A stretch of DNA of 64,000 nt from Arthrobacter terrae (lineage in GTDB: Bacteria; Actinomycetota; Actinomycetes; Actinomycetales; Micrococcaceae): positions 1-64,000 of the forward strand of contig NZ_JADNYM010000004.1 of the NCBI RefSeq assembly GCF_015708085.1, given 5' to 3'. Position 1 is the first letter of the stretch. Each line of letters starts with the position of its first letter. The translations under genes were made by a program, and so were the position numbers. Positions 35,948 through 44,965 of this stretch are shown in pieces. The notes under the pieces are model-generated. The model did no database searches. It saw only the letters and a program-made list of their open reading frames with translations, and was not told the origin of the DNA.

Positions 35948-35959
35948 GCTACGCCGTCG

Positions 35960-36973
35960 TTAACTACTTGCCCCCGGAGTGAGAACATCCATGATCCGGT
36001 TTAAATCTTCGACGGATGCGAATTCAATACTGACCTTGCCCTTGCGCGCTCCGAGGGAGATCTTGACATTTGTATCCAGCTTGTCCGACAGCGAGGTCGC
36101 GAGGTAGTCCAGTCGTTCGTGCCTTGCGTTTGCTTTAGGCGCTGAGCCCTTGCTGTTCGCATCCGGGGCCTGATAGAGCGAGACCGCCTCCTCTGTAGCC
36201 CGGACAGACATCCCCTCAGCAATAATCCGCTGCGCAAGTCTCTCCATGGCCAGGCTATCCGGAAGGGCCAGCAACGCCCGGGCGTGCCCGGCGGACAGCA
36301 CTCCTGCGGCAACACGGCGCTGCACCAACGCCGGCAGCTTCAGCAATCGCAGCGTATTGGAAACTTGAGGCCGTGAGCGGCCGATTCGATCCGCCAATTC
36401 TTCGTGGGTAGTCCCAAAGTCCTCCAGAAGTTGCTGGTAGGCAGCAGCCTCTTCCAGGGGATTGAGCTGGCTCCGGTGAAGATTCTCCAACAAAGCATCG
36501 CGAAGGAGGTTATCGTCCGTGGTATCCCGAATGATGACAGGAATGGTCATCAGACCAGCCTGCTGAGATGCCCGCCAGCGCCTTTCACCCATGACTAATT
36601 CATAGGACTCCGATCCGCTCTCGCTGGACTTCCTGACAACTATCGGCTGAAGGATTCCAACTTCTCTAACGGAGTGGACAAGTTCATCCATCTCGTCCTG
36701 ATCGAAGTCTGTTCGGGGCTGCTTCCGGTTTGGATGAATAGACAGCACCGCGACCTCGGCAAATCTTGCACCGGGAACCTGAACCAGCTCGGGTCCTTGT
36801 TCCACCCGCGCAGGAGCCGGGCGGGAGACCTTCTTCATGGTCGCTTCCGGAAAAAACAAGTCAACAGGTCGTGGCGTGGCTGTCGCGGGTTCGTCCCCTG
36901 CGTCCTCTGTCTGCGGAGAGTTGGGAATCAGTGCACCCAGACCCCGGCCTAGTCCTCTACGCTTGTCAGTCAA
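35960..36973 (-). CDS. parB: Chromosome-partitioning protein ParB
   Basis: CTP-dependent clamp that loads at parS and spreads along DNA to organise the origin for segregation. Of 337 residues: N-terminal ParA-contact segment ([14 protein letters not shown]), ParB/Srx CTPase domain (about 70-165) with [24 protein letters not shown] and [11 protein letters not shown] parS-binding domain (about 165-265; [26 protein letters not shown]), and a C-terminal dimerisation segment. Six perfect parS sites lie within about 6 kb. It follows parA by 68 bp on the minus strand. Confidence 0.96.
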   Translation of the reverse strand: MTDKRRGLGRGLGALIPNSPQTEDAGDEPATATPRPVDLFFPEATMKKVSRPAPARVEQGPELVQVPGARFAEVAVLSIHPNRKQPRTDFDQDEMDELVHSVREVGILQPIVVRKSSESGSESYELVMGERRWRASQQAGLMTIPVIIRDTTDDNLLRDALLENLHRSQLNPLEEAAAYQQLLEDFGTTHEELADRIGRSRPQVSNTLRLLKLPALVQRRVAAGVLSAGHARALLALPDSLAMERLAQRIIAEGMSVRATEEAVSLYQAPDANSKGSAPKANARHERLDYLATSLSDKLDTNVKISLGARKGKVSIEFASVEDLNRIMDVLTPGASS

Positions 36974-37041
36974 TGGACTAATCCCTCCGATGAAATGGCA
37001 TACAAAAGCACATCACAGTGGTGAAAGTGCTACAGAAAAGT

Positions 37042-38178
37042 CTACCGTTCGGCTATCTCGGCCGCGGCTTCCAAATAAGACAGCGCGCCTGTTGACGATG
37101 GGTCATAGGTCATCACTGTCTGCTGATAGCTCGGGGCCTCGGATATCCGGACCGACCGTGGCACCACAGCCTTCAGTACCTGGTCAGGGAAATGCTCCCT
37201 AACGTCTGCGGCAACCTGAGCCGCAAGGTTGGTACGACCGTCGTACATCGTCAGCAAAATTGTAGAGACCTCCAACTCCGCATTGAGATGCTTTTGGATC
37301 ATCTCGATGTTTTTCAGCAGCTGGCTGAGCCCCTCAAGCGCATAATACTCGCACTGAATGGGGATGAGCACCTCGTTAGCGGCACAAAACGCGTTAACGG
37401 TCAGCAAGCCCAGACTGGGCGGACAATCAATGAAAATGTAGTCCAGGCGCTCTTCGCCGGAGGTTTCCCGATGTTCGGAATAGGTATCCAGTGCGCGTCG
37501 CAGTCTTTGTTCCCGCGCAACCAACGACACCAATTCAATTTCTGCACCAGCCAGATGAATGGTGGCTGGTGCACAGATCAGGTTGGCAATGTCAGGACAA
37601 GGCGCCACAACATCAGCCAGCGCGAAGTCGTTGATCAGCACATCGTAAATGCTGTCAACCTCCGCATGATGTTCTACTCCGAGGGCAGTAGATGCGTTAC
37701 CCTGCGGATCAATATCCACCACGAGGACCTGTAAACCGGCTGCTGCCAGGGCAGCGGCGATGTTCACAGTGGTGGTCGTTTTACCGACACCCCCCTTTTG
37801 GTTAGCTACCGTCATAATTCGGGTCTTTATTGGCTTCGGCAGGGCACGTCCCAGCAACCGCTCCCGGCGTTTCGTCTCACTGATAAGTTGCCGCGCGATT
37901 GGGCTGCCGTCGTCAGAACCAGCTGCGCCGGCTAGTGGCGCCTGGATCATCGTTTCACGTGAAACATCTGCCCCGGCCACCCCATCAACTGATTTAGGTT
38001 GATTTTGGACAGTTCGTCCTGTCCTTGTCGGGCTCGTAACCGATTGCGAGCCGGAGCGAGCTGAACCCAAGGACACAAACGGCGGGATCCGCTGCGAAGG
38101 CGCTTCGCTGCTGGTCACAATGACACTCTCACTTTCATAAGGTAAGCGTTGACCGGTCTCTAGCCTAACTGGGATCAC
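37042..38178 (-). CDS. parA: Chromosome-partitioning ATPase ParA (Soj)
   Basis: ParA-type ATPase that moves ParB-bound origins. The deviant Walker box ANQKGGVGKTTTTVNIAAAL with its signature Lys and VDIDPQGNASTALG, IDCPPSLGLLTVNAF are complete. An N-terminal extension of about 115 residues precedes the fold and is largely disordered; it contains VSRETMI, encoded by a perfect parS site. GTG 38178 begins directly after the rsmG stop; GTG 38118 (VTSSEAPS) with GAAAG upstream is an alternative start. Order rsmG-parA-parB is typical. Confidence 0.95.
   Translation of the reverse strand: MIPVRLETGQRLPYESESVIVTSSEAPSQRIPPFVSLGSARSGSQSVTSPTRTGRTVQNQPKSVDGVAGADVSRETMIQAPLAGAAGSDDGSPIARQLISETKRRERLLGRALPKPIKTRIMTVANQKGGVGKTTTTVNIAAALAAAGLQVLVVDIDPQGNASTALGVEHHAEVDSIYDVLINDFALADVVAPCPDIANLICAPATIHLAGAEIELVSLVAREQRLRRALDTYSEHRETSGEERLDYIFIDCPPSLGLLTVNAFCAANEVLIPIQCEYYALEGLSQLLKNIEMIQKHLNAELEVSTILLTMYDGRTNLAAQVAADVREHFPDQVLKAVVPRSVRISEAPSYQQTVMTYDPSSTGALSYLEAAAEIAER
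37952..37965. other. parS site inside the parA coding sequence
   Basis: Perfect GTTTCACGTGAAAC, which encodes VSRET in the N-terminal extension of ParA. Confidence 0.95.
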
Positions 38179-38817
38179 CTAGCGCTTGGACACTATGACC
38201 CGAACTACTGTTGTCGGTTCGACCAAAATGTCAGCCCCCGCCACAACCACGGTCGTCTCCACCCCGCCGAGTCTGCGGATGACCTTCGCCGCCTTATCCA
38301 ACTCAGCTTGCGCACCTCGGCCCTTGATAGCCAGCAACTCACCTTCGCCGGCAAGCAAGGGAATGGTCAGGCCGGCGAGGGTATCCAGTGCTGACACCGC
38401 GCGCGCTGTAACCACATCACAGCTAACCCGGCCCATAGCCTGCTCAGCGCGCGCCCGCATGATTTCCACGTTCTCCAGATCCAGATCCATCACGACCTCT
38501 TCAAGCCAGGCCACGCGACGCTCCAGCGGCTCAATGAGGGTTATGTGCAGATCCGGGCGAGCCAAGGCAAGTGTCACCCCGGGCAGCCCGGCACCGCTGC
38601 CGACATCGGCAACTCTGGCACCGTCGGCTATTAGTTCGGCTACTACTGCACAGTTAAGCACGTGCCTGCCCCACAACCGTGGGACTTCACGGGGCCCGAT
38701 CAGACCACGCTCGATCCCTGACGTGGCCAGATGCTGAACAAATCGTTCCGCTAACCCCAGGCGCACACCGAAAATTCGTTCGGCTGCATCACGTTCAGTA
38801 TCGCTGGCTTCAACCAC
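38179..38817 (-). CDS. rsmG: 16S rRNA (guanine(527)-N7)-methyltransferase RsmG (GidB)
   Basis: Methylates G527 (E. coli numbering) of 16S rRNA. It has a SAM-binding fold with VADVGSGAGLPGVTLALARPDLHITLIEPLERRVAWLEE and the GidB-type N-terminus DTERDAAERIFG. GTG 38817 is chosen because AGGAG lies directly upstream, although the frame is open to 39015; the extra residues look non-conserved. It encodes 212 residues, the usual length. Loss of RsmG is known to give low-level streptomycin resistance in several bacteria. Confidence 0.93.
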   Translation of the reverse strand: MVEASDTERDAAERIFGVRLGLAERFVQHLATSGIERGLIGPREVPRLWGRHVLNCAVVAELIADGARVADVGSGAGLPGVTLALARPDLHITLIEPLERRVAWLEEVVMDLDLENVEIMRARAEQAMGRVSCDVVTARAVSALDTLAGLTIPLLAGEGELLAIKGRGAQAELDKAAKVIRRLGGVETTVVVAGADILVEPTTVVRVIVSKR

Positions 38818-38878
38818 AAGGTCTCCTCTACTGCTGCCACTGCGTCGTCCGCCTGCACAAGCAGCTCCCGTTGGATAA

Positions 38879-39424
38879 TTACCGGTCAGTGGAGACCACA
38901 ATGTGGCGATCGGCCCCTTCACCCTCCGACTCGCTGAGACATCCGAACTCAGCAATGGCATCATGAACAATCTTGCGTTCATACGCACCCATGGGCTCCA
39001 GGGAAACCTGCCCACCCTGCTTTTTTACGTGCTCGACGGCGTCGGCGGCAATCTTCGTCAGCTCCGAGTTACGGCCCTGGCGATACCCCGAAATATCCAA
39101 CACCAAACGGGATCGGCTCTCCGTCGCCGACAGCACCGAGAGCCGGGTGAGTTCCTGAAGCGCCTCCAAAACGTCACCACCATCACCCACCAGAGACTGC
39201 AGATTTGAGCCATCTTCGTCCGAGACAATCGAAATATATGTCCGTCCGTTCCGAACCTCTATGTCGATATCACCATCGATATCGGCAATATCCATCAGTT
39301 CTTCAAGGTAATCAGCGGCAACCTCACCCTCTTCTTCAAGACGGTTCACTGAGGTATCAACTGCCTCTTCCGAAGGCTCAGCGGCGTTCTGTGGGTCAAG
39401 CTCAACGGGGCTGTCAGCAGTCAT
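38879..39424 (-). CDS. Jag/KhpB-like RNA-binding protein (KH and R3H domains)
   Basis: A 181-residue RNA-binding protein of the Jag (SpoIIIJ-associated) family. An acidic N-terminal lead (Glu/Asp-rich, about residues 1-50) replaces the longer Jag N-domain, then KH-like segment (IDIEVRNGRTYISIVSDEDGSNLQSLVGDGGDVLEALQELTRL) and C-terminal R3H region (PMGAYERKIVHDAIAEFGCLSES). Its start ATG overlaps the yidC stop by one base. The yidC-jag pairing is conserved across bacteria. Confidence 0.9.
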   Translation of the reverse strand: MTADSPVELDPQNAAEPSEEAVDTSVNRLEEEGEVAADYLEELMDIADIDGDIDIEVRNGRTYISIVSDEDGSNLQSLVGDGGDVLEALQELTRLSVLSATESRSRLVLDISGYRQGRNSELTKIAADAVEHVKKQGGQVSLEPMGAYERKIVHDAIAEFGCLSESEGEGADRHIVVSTDR

Positions 39425-40389
39425 TACTTCTTCTTCCTATTCTTGCGCTGCGGTTGCGACCGCTGGCCGGTGGGTTCAACAACCTCTTCGACGACCGGCT
39501 CAGGCTTCTTGCTGGCGCTAAGCAGGGGAAGCCCCTTCGCGACCCGTCGCTGCTGGTACTCACGGTATGCCGGCGACCCTGGTGTCGGCATCTTGCGGAT
39601 AACAAAGAACTGCTGGGCCATGGTCCACAGATTGGTGGTCGTCCAGTAGATAAGTACACCGATGGGGAAGTTTATACCGCCAATACCGAAGACCAAAGGC
39701 AGGACATAAAGCATCATCTTTTGCTGCTTCATGAATGGGCTGGCCATGGCATCTTCGGACATGTTCTTCGACATGATTTGCTTCTGCGTAATAAACTGCG
39801 ATGCGGTCATGGCCAGAATCATGACGATGGAGAGGATAACGACGGCGACGTTGACGTCACCATTCTGCACCTGCGGCAGGAATGCGGACGACAACGGAGC
39901 ACCGAAAATCTGCGCCTGATCGAACTGCTGAACCTGTTGGTGGCTCAGTGCTCCAATGCCTTCCTGGGTCTGCGTCGCGGCCTTGGATACACCCGAGAGT
40001 ACCTGGAAGAGGGAGAAGAAGAAAGGCATTTGGATCAACATCGGCAGACAGGCTGAGAACGGGTTGGTCCCGTGCTCTTTATACAGCGCCATCTGTTCCT
40101 GTGCCATCGCCTGACGGGAGAGCTGATCCGTCTTTCCCTTGTATTTGGCCTGCAGCTTCTTCATGTCCGGCTGCAGCGCCTGCATTCCACGCTGAGCCTT
40201 GATCTGCTTCACGAAGACAGGGATCAGCGCCGCCCGAATAACCAGTACCAAGCCGATAATGGACAAGGTCCAGGTCCAGCCTGAGGAAGAAGGCAAGCCC
40301 AAGGTGGTCAAGCCGTCATGAAAGATGACCATGATCCACGACACCACCCATTTGAACGGTGCCAGAATCGTCCCGAAGAAATCAAACAT
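39424..40389 (-). CDS. yidC: Membrane protein insertase YidC (OxaI family)
   Basis: Inserts proteins into the cytoplasmic membrane, alone or with SecYEG. The 321-residue protein has the OxaI-type core of about five membrane segments: WVVSWIMVIFHDGL, WTLSIIGLVLVIRAALIPVFVKQIKAQRGMQALQPDMKKLQAKYKGK (with the membrane Arg), MLIQMPFFFSLFQVLSG, VILSIVMILAMTASQFITQKQIM and GINFPIGVLIYWTTTNLWTMAQQFFVI. The C-terminus is basic. It sits between yidD and jag as in most actinobacteria. Confidence 0.95.
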   Translation of the reverse strand: MFDFFGTILAPFKWVVSWIMVIFHDGLTTLGLPSSSGWTWTLSIIGLVLVIRAALIPVFVKQIKAQRGMQALQPDMKKLQAKYKGKTDQLSRQAMAQEQMALYKEHGTNPFSACLPMLIQMPFFFSLFQVLSGVSKAATQTQEGIGALSHQQVQQFDQAQIFGAPLSSAFLPQVQNGDVNVAVVILSIVMILAMTASQFITQKQIMSKNMSEDAMASPFMKQQKMMLYVLPLVFGIGGINFPIGVLIYWTTTNLWTMAQQFFVIRKMPTPGSPAYREYQQRRVAKGLPLLSASKKPEPVVEEVVEPTGQRSQPQRKNRKKK

Positions 40390-40404
40390 TCTTTTTTATT
40401 CTCC

Positions 40405-40848
40405 TCAAGCCGCTTCGCGGCCTTCTACATCAGACTGAATAGCTAGAAATTTATCCGGGTGATTCAGTTGGATAATGTAAGGGACCTTTACCGGGTCACT
40501 TCCGTGGTCATGACTGCCGGCAGGTACCGGATCCAAGCCACCGGAATTCCACGGGTGACAACGAATAAGCCTTCGTCCCGCCAGCCAGCTGCCCTTAACA
40601 GCACCGTGAACCGTAACCGCTTCCATAGCGTAGGCGGAGCAAGATGGAAAAAACCGGCAGACTGGTCCATACAGCGGCGAGATCAACCGACGATACAGGG
40701 CCAGGGCCAAAATCAGGACGTTCCGTGGCAGGTGCCAGAAGAAGCCCGCCACGGACCGGAGTACGAGGACACAAACTCTTTCCATCCGCCCGCGGCCTTC
40801 CATAGAAGAGTGTACGGAGGGTAAATGGCCAGTATCTGTTGTTGTCAC
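40405..40848 (-). CDS. yidD: Membrane protein insertion efficiency factor YidD
   Basis: Small membrane-associated helper of YidC. The conserved core is LILALALYRRLISPLYGPVCRFFPSCSAYAMEAVTVHGAVKGSWLAGRRLIRCHPWNSGG, followed by a short tail. Start unclear: GTG 40848 has GGAAGGG ten bases upstream and clears the rnpA end; ATG 40785 gives the more usual family length. The frame opens back to 40917 but would overlap rnpA. Neighbours are rnpA upstream and yidC downstream. Confidence 0.85.
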   Translation of the reverse strand: MTTTDTGHLPSVHSSMEGRGRMERVCVLVLRSVAGFFWHLPRNVLILALALYRRLISPLYGPVCRFFPSCSAYAMEAVTVHGAVKGSWLAGRRLIRCHPWNSGGLDPVPAGSHDHGSDPVKVPYIIQLNHPDKFLAIQSDVEGREAA

Positions 40849-40873
40849 GCCTGTCAGTCCCTTCCCTTGCCCT

Positions 40874-41227
40874 TTATCCTCCGGCTGCAAGCCGGTCGAG
40901 CACCTTGCGGCACGCATTCTGGTAATCCTGCAATAACTGCTGCCATTGCGCTCCCGCTGAAACGGGCAACGCTCTGACTACGATATTGAGACCTTGTGGA
41001 TGGGCGTTCACAGTAGCTGCCGCCGCTTCTCTCAGTCTCCTCTTAACGAGGTTCCGTGCAACAGCGTTCCCGACGGATTTTGCCACAATGAAACCGACCT
41101 TGGTCGGTTCATCAGGATCGGTAAGGGCCGCATATAACACTACGTTCCGGCGTCCATTGCGGACACCGGAACGTACGGTATTTGAGAAGTCGGCCGACGC
41201 CCGCAGGCGATTTCCGGTGGCAAGCAC
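40874..41227 (-). CDS. rnpA: Ribonuclease P protein component
   Basis: Protein subunit of RNase P, which trims tRNA 5' ends. The 117-residue protein has the RNR-type motif KVGFIVAKSVGNAVARNLVKRRLREAAA and the early RLRASADFSNTVRSG. Start GTG 41227. It lies between rpmH and yidD, the universal arrangement. Confidence 0.95.
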   Translation of the reverse strand: MLATGNRLRASADFSNTVRSGVRNGRRNVVLYAALTDPDEPTKVGFIVAKSVGNAVARNLVKRRLREAAAATVNAHPQGLNIVVRALPVSAGAQWQQLLQDYQNACRKVLDRLAAGG

Positions 41228-41319
41228 CGTTAGGAAAGCTGCGGATGGATCGGATGCGAAAAATTCGGGAACACGCTGCTCATTGAAACAGTGTCCGACG
41301 AAGTAGTCAGGGGTGTTGT

Positions 41320-41457
41320 TTAGGCCGACAGTTCGATGCGGCCCTTGCCGCGACGTGCCGAGAGAATGGCCCGTCCTGCGCGGGTGCGCATACGAAGACG
41401 GAAGCCGTGCTTCTTGGCACGACGGCGATTATTCGGCTGAAAAGTCCGCTTGCTCAC
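41320..41457 (-). CDS. rpmH: 50S ribosomal protein L34
   Basis: A 45-residue protein reading [20 protein letters not shown] and continuing [24 protein letters not shown], complete L34. GTG 41457 start; 138 bp including stop. It starts the rpmH-rnpA-yidD-yidC run, transcribed away from dnaA. Confidence 0.97.
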   Translation of the reverse strand: MSKRTFQPNNRRRAKKHGFRLRMRTRAGRAILSARRGKGRIELSA

Positions 41458-41912
41458 GTTGGGTTACTCCAAGACAATCTAAAGATGCGCCTTGCCCGTA
41501 ACTACAGGGGGAAGAACAGGCCGACGCGAAGAATCAGGTATCTACCGGCACCCACAAGGGCACATGCCAATCGGCACATAGTAGACACAAAGGACTTCAC
41601 CACGTTAGGTCATAGGGAGGTCTGCAGTCAAACGGCCAGCGGCGGGTATTCACGCCACCGCTCCGGCTGACTGCAGCGCCGGCCGTGAAAGAGCTCCAAA
41701 AGCTGCCCCTCCAGTACCTCGCTGTGACATTTATCCACAAGGTCTTTCCCTGCTATCTTCTACCGTTTTCATCCCCTAGGCTTGCCCAGTAGTTAGTTAT
41801 CCACCGGCTGTGAATAACTCTGTGGATGACTAATCCGCAGCGGGTGGCCCGAAGACGAAGAGGATGTAATGAGCAGGCGTACTGACGAGCATGGAAGTGA
41901 ATGAGCTGAAGA
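41458..41912. other. rpmH-dnaA intergenic region with DnaA boxes (left part of oriC)
   Basis: A 455-bp divergent region. Its dnaA-proximal part has one perfect DnaA box TTATCCACA (41731-41739) and three one-mismatch boxes: 41797-41805, 41809-41817 (reverse) and 41821-41829 (reverse). The region must also hold the divergent promoters of rpmH and dnaA; no strong consensus promoter was identified by eye. Confidence 0.8.
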
Positions 41913-43319
41913 ATGAGCACTGACGAGATCAATGATGTCGGGAGCTCCTGGCGCCGTGTCGTTCGAGTCCTGGAACAGAACGACCATGTCACTCCACGGC
42001 AACGAGGATTTATTTTTCTCGCCCAGCCGCTGGGCCTGATCGGAACTACACTCCTGGTGGCTGTGCCCAACGAGCTCACCCGCGAAGTACTTCAGACGCA
42101 GCTTAAGAAGGCCCTTGATGATGCTCTGCGCGAGGTCTTCTCCGCCGACATTCTGTGCGCTTTCAGCATCAATACCGATCTGATGCCTGTACAGGAGGAA
42201 GAAGTACCCCAGGAACCGGCCGTCATTCGCCGCGAACCCGAGATGAAACCTGCCCCAACCCTCCCGAGCACTTCGCAGGAATTCGGCCGGCTTAACCCAA
42301 AGTACGTCTTCGACAGCTTCGTCATCGGCCAATCAAATCGCTTCGCCCACGCTGCCGCCGTCGCTGTCGCCGAGGCACCAGCTAAGGCATACAACCCGCT
42401 GTTCATCTATGGGGATTCCGGTTTGGGAAAAACACACCTTCTGCATGCCATCGGTCACTATGCACGGCGCCTCTACACGGGAATCCGTGTTCGGTATGTC
42501 AACTCGGAGGAGTTCACCAATGACTTCATCAACTCGATCCGGGATGATGAGGGCGCCAGCTTTAAACAGCTGTACCGCAACGTGGACATCCTTCTCATCG
42601 ACGACATCCAGTTTCTTGCAAACAAGGATGCCACCCAGGAAGAGTTCTTCCACACATTCAACGCCCTGCACAACCACAACAAGCAGGTCGTTATAACTTC
42701 AGACCTGCCACCCAAGCGGCTTTCGGGCTTTGAAGAACGAATGCGCTCCCGCTTCGAATGGGGCCTCCTAACAGACGTCCAACCGCCCGAGTTGGAAACA
42801 CGGATAGCAATTTTACGCAAGAAGGCCATCGGTGAAGGGCTATCCGCTCCGGATGATGCCCTCGAATACATTGCCTCAAAAATTTCCACGAATATCCGTG
42901 AACTCGAAGGTGCACTCATCCGCGTGACCGCCTTCGCCAGTCTGAACCGCCAGCCGGTGGATGTTGCTCTGGCAGAAATCGTGCTCAAGGATCTCATCAC
43001 AGACGAGGGTGCACAGGAAATTACCGCCACCGCGATCCTGGGACAAACGGCTGCCTATTTCAATTTGTCTCTGGAGGAGCTCTGCAGCAAATCCCGAACA
43101 CGCACTTTGGTCACGGCACGGCAGATTGCCATGTACCTGTGCCGCGAATTGACCGACATGTCCCTTCCCAAAATCGGGCAGGAACTCGGCGGCCGGGACC
43201 ACACCACCGTCATCCACGCGGACAGGAAAATCCGTGAACTCATGGCGGAGCGTCGCGCGATCTATAACCAGGTCACCGAGCTGACTAACAGGATCAAACA
43301 ACAACAGCGTGAGGGATGA
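41913..43319 (+). CDS. dnaA: Chromosomal replication initiator DnaA
   Basis: AAA+ initiator that binds DnaA boxes and opens oriC. Residues 1-85 domain I, a variable linker, then AAA+ domain with GDSGLGKTHLLHAIG, LLIDDIQFLANKDATQEEFFHTFN, sensor motifs, and the C-terminal box-binding domain with SLEELCSKSRTRTLVTARQIAMYLCRELTDMSLPKIGQELGGRDHTTVIHADRKI. The 468-residue length is on the short side because linker domain II is reduced. Start ATG 41913 with GCTGAAGA upstream. Confidence 0.98.
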   Translation: MSTDEINDVGSSWRRVVRVLEQNDHVTPRQRGFIFLAQPLGLIGTTLLVAVPNELTREVLQTQLKKALDDALREVFSADILCAFSINTDLMPVQEEEVPQEPAVIRREPEMKPAPTLPSTSQEFGRLNPKYVFDSFVIGQSNRFAHAAAVAVAEAPAKAYNPLFIYGDSGLGKTHLLHAIGHYARRLYTGIRVRYVNSEEFTNDFINSIRDDEGASFKQLYRNVDILLIDDIQFLANKDATQEEFFHTFNALHNHNKQVVITSDLPPKRLSGFEERMRSRFEWGLLTDVQPPELETRIAILRKKAIGEGLSAPDDALEYIASKISTNIRELEGALIRVTAFASLNRQPVDVALAEIVLKDLITDEGAQEITATAILGQTAAYFNLSLEELCSKSRTRTLVTARQIAMYLCRELTDMSLPKIGQELGGRDHTTVIHADRKIRELMAERRAIYNQVTELTNRIKQQQREG

Positions 43320-43757
43320 GCTAATCGGGTCCTGTGGACAGACCTGTGGATAACTTAGGGGATAACTTGGGTAGATCAGGGTACAACTCCCCGAAGCCCT
43401 GTGGATCCGCTAAAACACAAGGAAAGTTGTGCACCGCCAGAACCACGCTGCCACCTGTGAGTCCACATTCTGTGCACAACCAACTTCACCGGAATGCCGC
43501 CATAGGATCCAGTTATCCACAGTTTCCACAAGGGTTATTAACACTACGAATCCTAAAAAACTTGTTCTTCTAAACAACATTTTCGCTCCACCCCCACGCC
43601 CACCGGCCTCCCGCACCGGTACAAAGGACGATGTGATTCCCGGTATGGCAAGGCGCTAAGCTATCGGGAAGCATGTAGTTCGGTCAGAGACTTCTCCCCG
43701 CCAGCTCGGCGCCATTTCCCGACGATCATTTTCACCCTTGAAAGGCGGCACCCTTCC
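43320..43757. other. dnaA-dnaN intergenic region: probable oriC core
   Basis: A 438-bp gene-free stretch. Perfect DnaA boxes lie at 43345-43353 (TGTGGATAA) and 43513-43521 (TTATCCACA), with looser copies at 43333, 43357, 43400 and 43471. The segment 43534-43590 is markedly AT-rich for this genome and is the best candidate for the DNA unwinding element. The dnaN promoter should be within it. Confidence 0.85.
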
Positions 43758-44882
43758 GTGAAGTTCCGAGTCGAACGGGATATCCTCGCAGAAGCCGTGA
43801 GCTGGACGGCCAGATCGCTGTCCCCTCGCCCACCTGTGCCAGTGCTTTCCGGTCTGCTGCTCAAAGCCGAAGCCGGGACAGTAAGCCTGGCCAGTTTCGA
43901 CTACGAGATTTCAGCCAGGTTGGAAATCCCCGCAGACATAGCGGAGGAAGGAACAATTCTGGTTTCCGGACGGTTGCTTGCCGACATCTGCCGCAGTCTT
44001 CCCTCCGCCCCTGTGGATATTCAGACTGATGGGTCAAAAGTTATCCTCAGTTGCCGTAGCAGCAGGTTCAACCTGGCAACGATGCCCGTTGCTGACTACC
44101 CGGAACTGCCTCCCCTGCCGGACATCAGCGGCACGGTATCCGGAGATGCCTTCGCACAGGCGGTTTCTCAAGTAATCATCGCTGCCAGTAAGGATGACAC
44201 CCTTCCCATTTTGACCGGTGTGAAAATGGAAATAGAAGATGACTTAATCACTTTGCTCGCCACAGACCGTTACCGGCTGGCGCTTCGGGAAGTACATTGG
44301 CGGCCCAACGTACCGGGGCTTTCAGCCAGCGCCCTCGTCAAAGCAAAAACACTTAATGAAGTCGCCAAAACGCTTGGCGGGTCGGGGGATTTGAACATCG
44401 CATTGTCCGCCAATAGCGAGCTCATTGGCTTTGAAAGCGGTGGGCGACGCACCACCTCGCTGCTGGTCGATGGAGATTACCCCAAAATCCGTTCGCTCTT
44501 TCCGGACAACACCCCGATCCATGCCTCGGTGGAGACCAGTGCCCTTGCGGAAGCGGTACGACGCGTATCCTTGGTCGCTGAACGCAACACTCCAGTACGC
44601 CTGGCTTTCACCGACGGTCAACTCAACCTTGATGCCGGTACCGGTGAGGATGCCCAGGCCTCCGAAGCATTGGAAGCGGCCCTCGTCGGAGAAGAAATAA
44701 CCGTCGCCTTTAATCCGCATTACCTCAGTGAAGGCCTGAATGCTTTTGACAGTAAGTTCGTCAGGTTCTCATTCACCTCCGCACCTAAACCGGCCATGAT
44801 GACGGCACAGGCGGAGCTTGAAGGTAATAACGAGGACGACTACCGTTATCTGGTAATGCCTGTGCGTCTACCCAGCCAGTAG
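43758..44882 (+). CDS. dnaN: DNA polymerase III beta sliding clamp
   Basis: Ring clamp giving processivity to replicative polymerase. The 374-residue, three-domain protein starts MKFRVERDILAEAVSWTARSLSPRPPVPVLSGLLLK and ends DDYRYLVMPVRLPSQ, matching the conserved clamp C-terminus (VMPMR). Start GTG 43758. Located immediately right of the oriC region. Confidence 0.97.
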   Translation: MKFRVERDILAEAVSWTARSLSPRPPVPVLSGLLLKAEAGTVSLASFDYEISARLEIPADIAEEGTILVSGRLLADICRSLPSAPVDIQTDGSKVILSCRSSRFNLATMPVADYPELPPLPDISGTVSGDAFAQAVSQVIIAASKDDTLPILTGVKMEIEDDLITLLATDRYRLALREVHWRPNVPGLSASALVKAKTLNEVAKTLGGSGDLNIALSANSELIGFESGGRRTTSLLVDGDYPKIRSLFPDNTPIHASVETSALAEAVRRVSLVAERNTPVRLAFTDGQLNLDAGTGEDAQASEALEAALVGEEITVAFNPHYLSEGLNAFDSKFVRFSFTSAPKPAMMTAQAELEGNNEDDYRYLVMPVRLPSQ

Positions 44883-44965
44883 GCAGGCCTAAAAAGTTTG
44901 TGCAAAAGGACGGCCCACAGGTCCTTGAATCTTAGAAACAGCAACCTCCAGAAAAGAGAAATACC

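Noticed and set aside
38818-39015. 5' extension of the rsmG frame
   Set aside because: It would overlap the end of jag, lacks conserved sequence and bypasses a strong AGGAG before GTG 38817.
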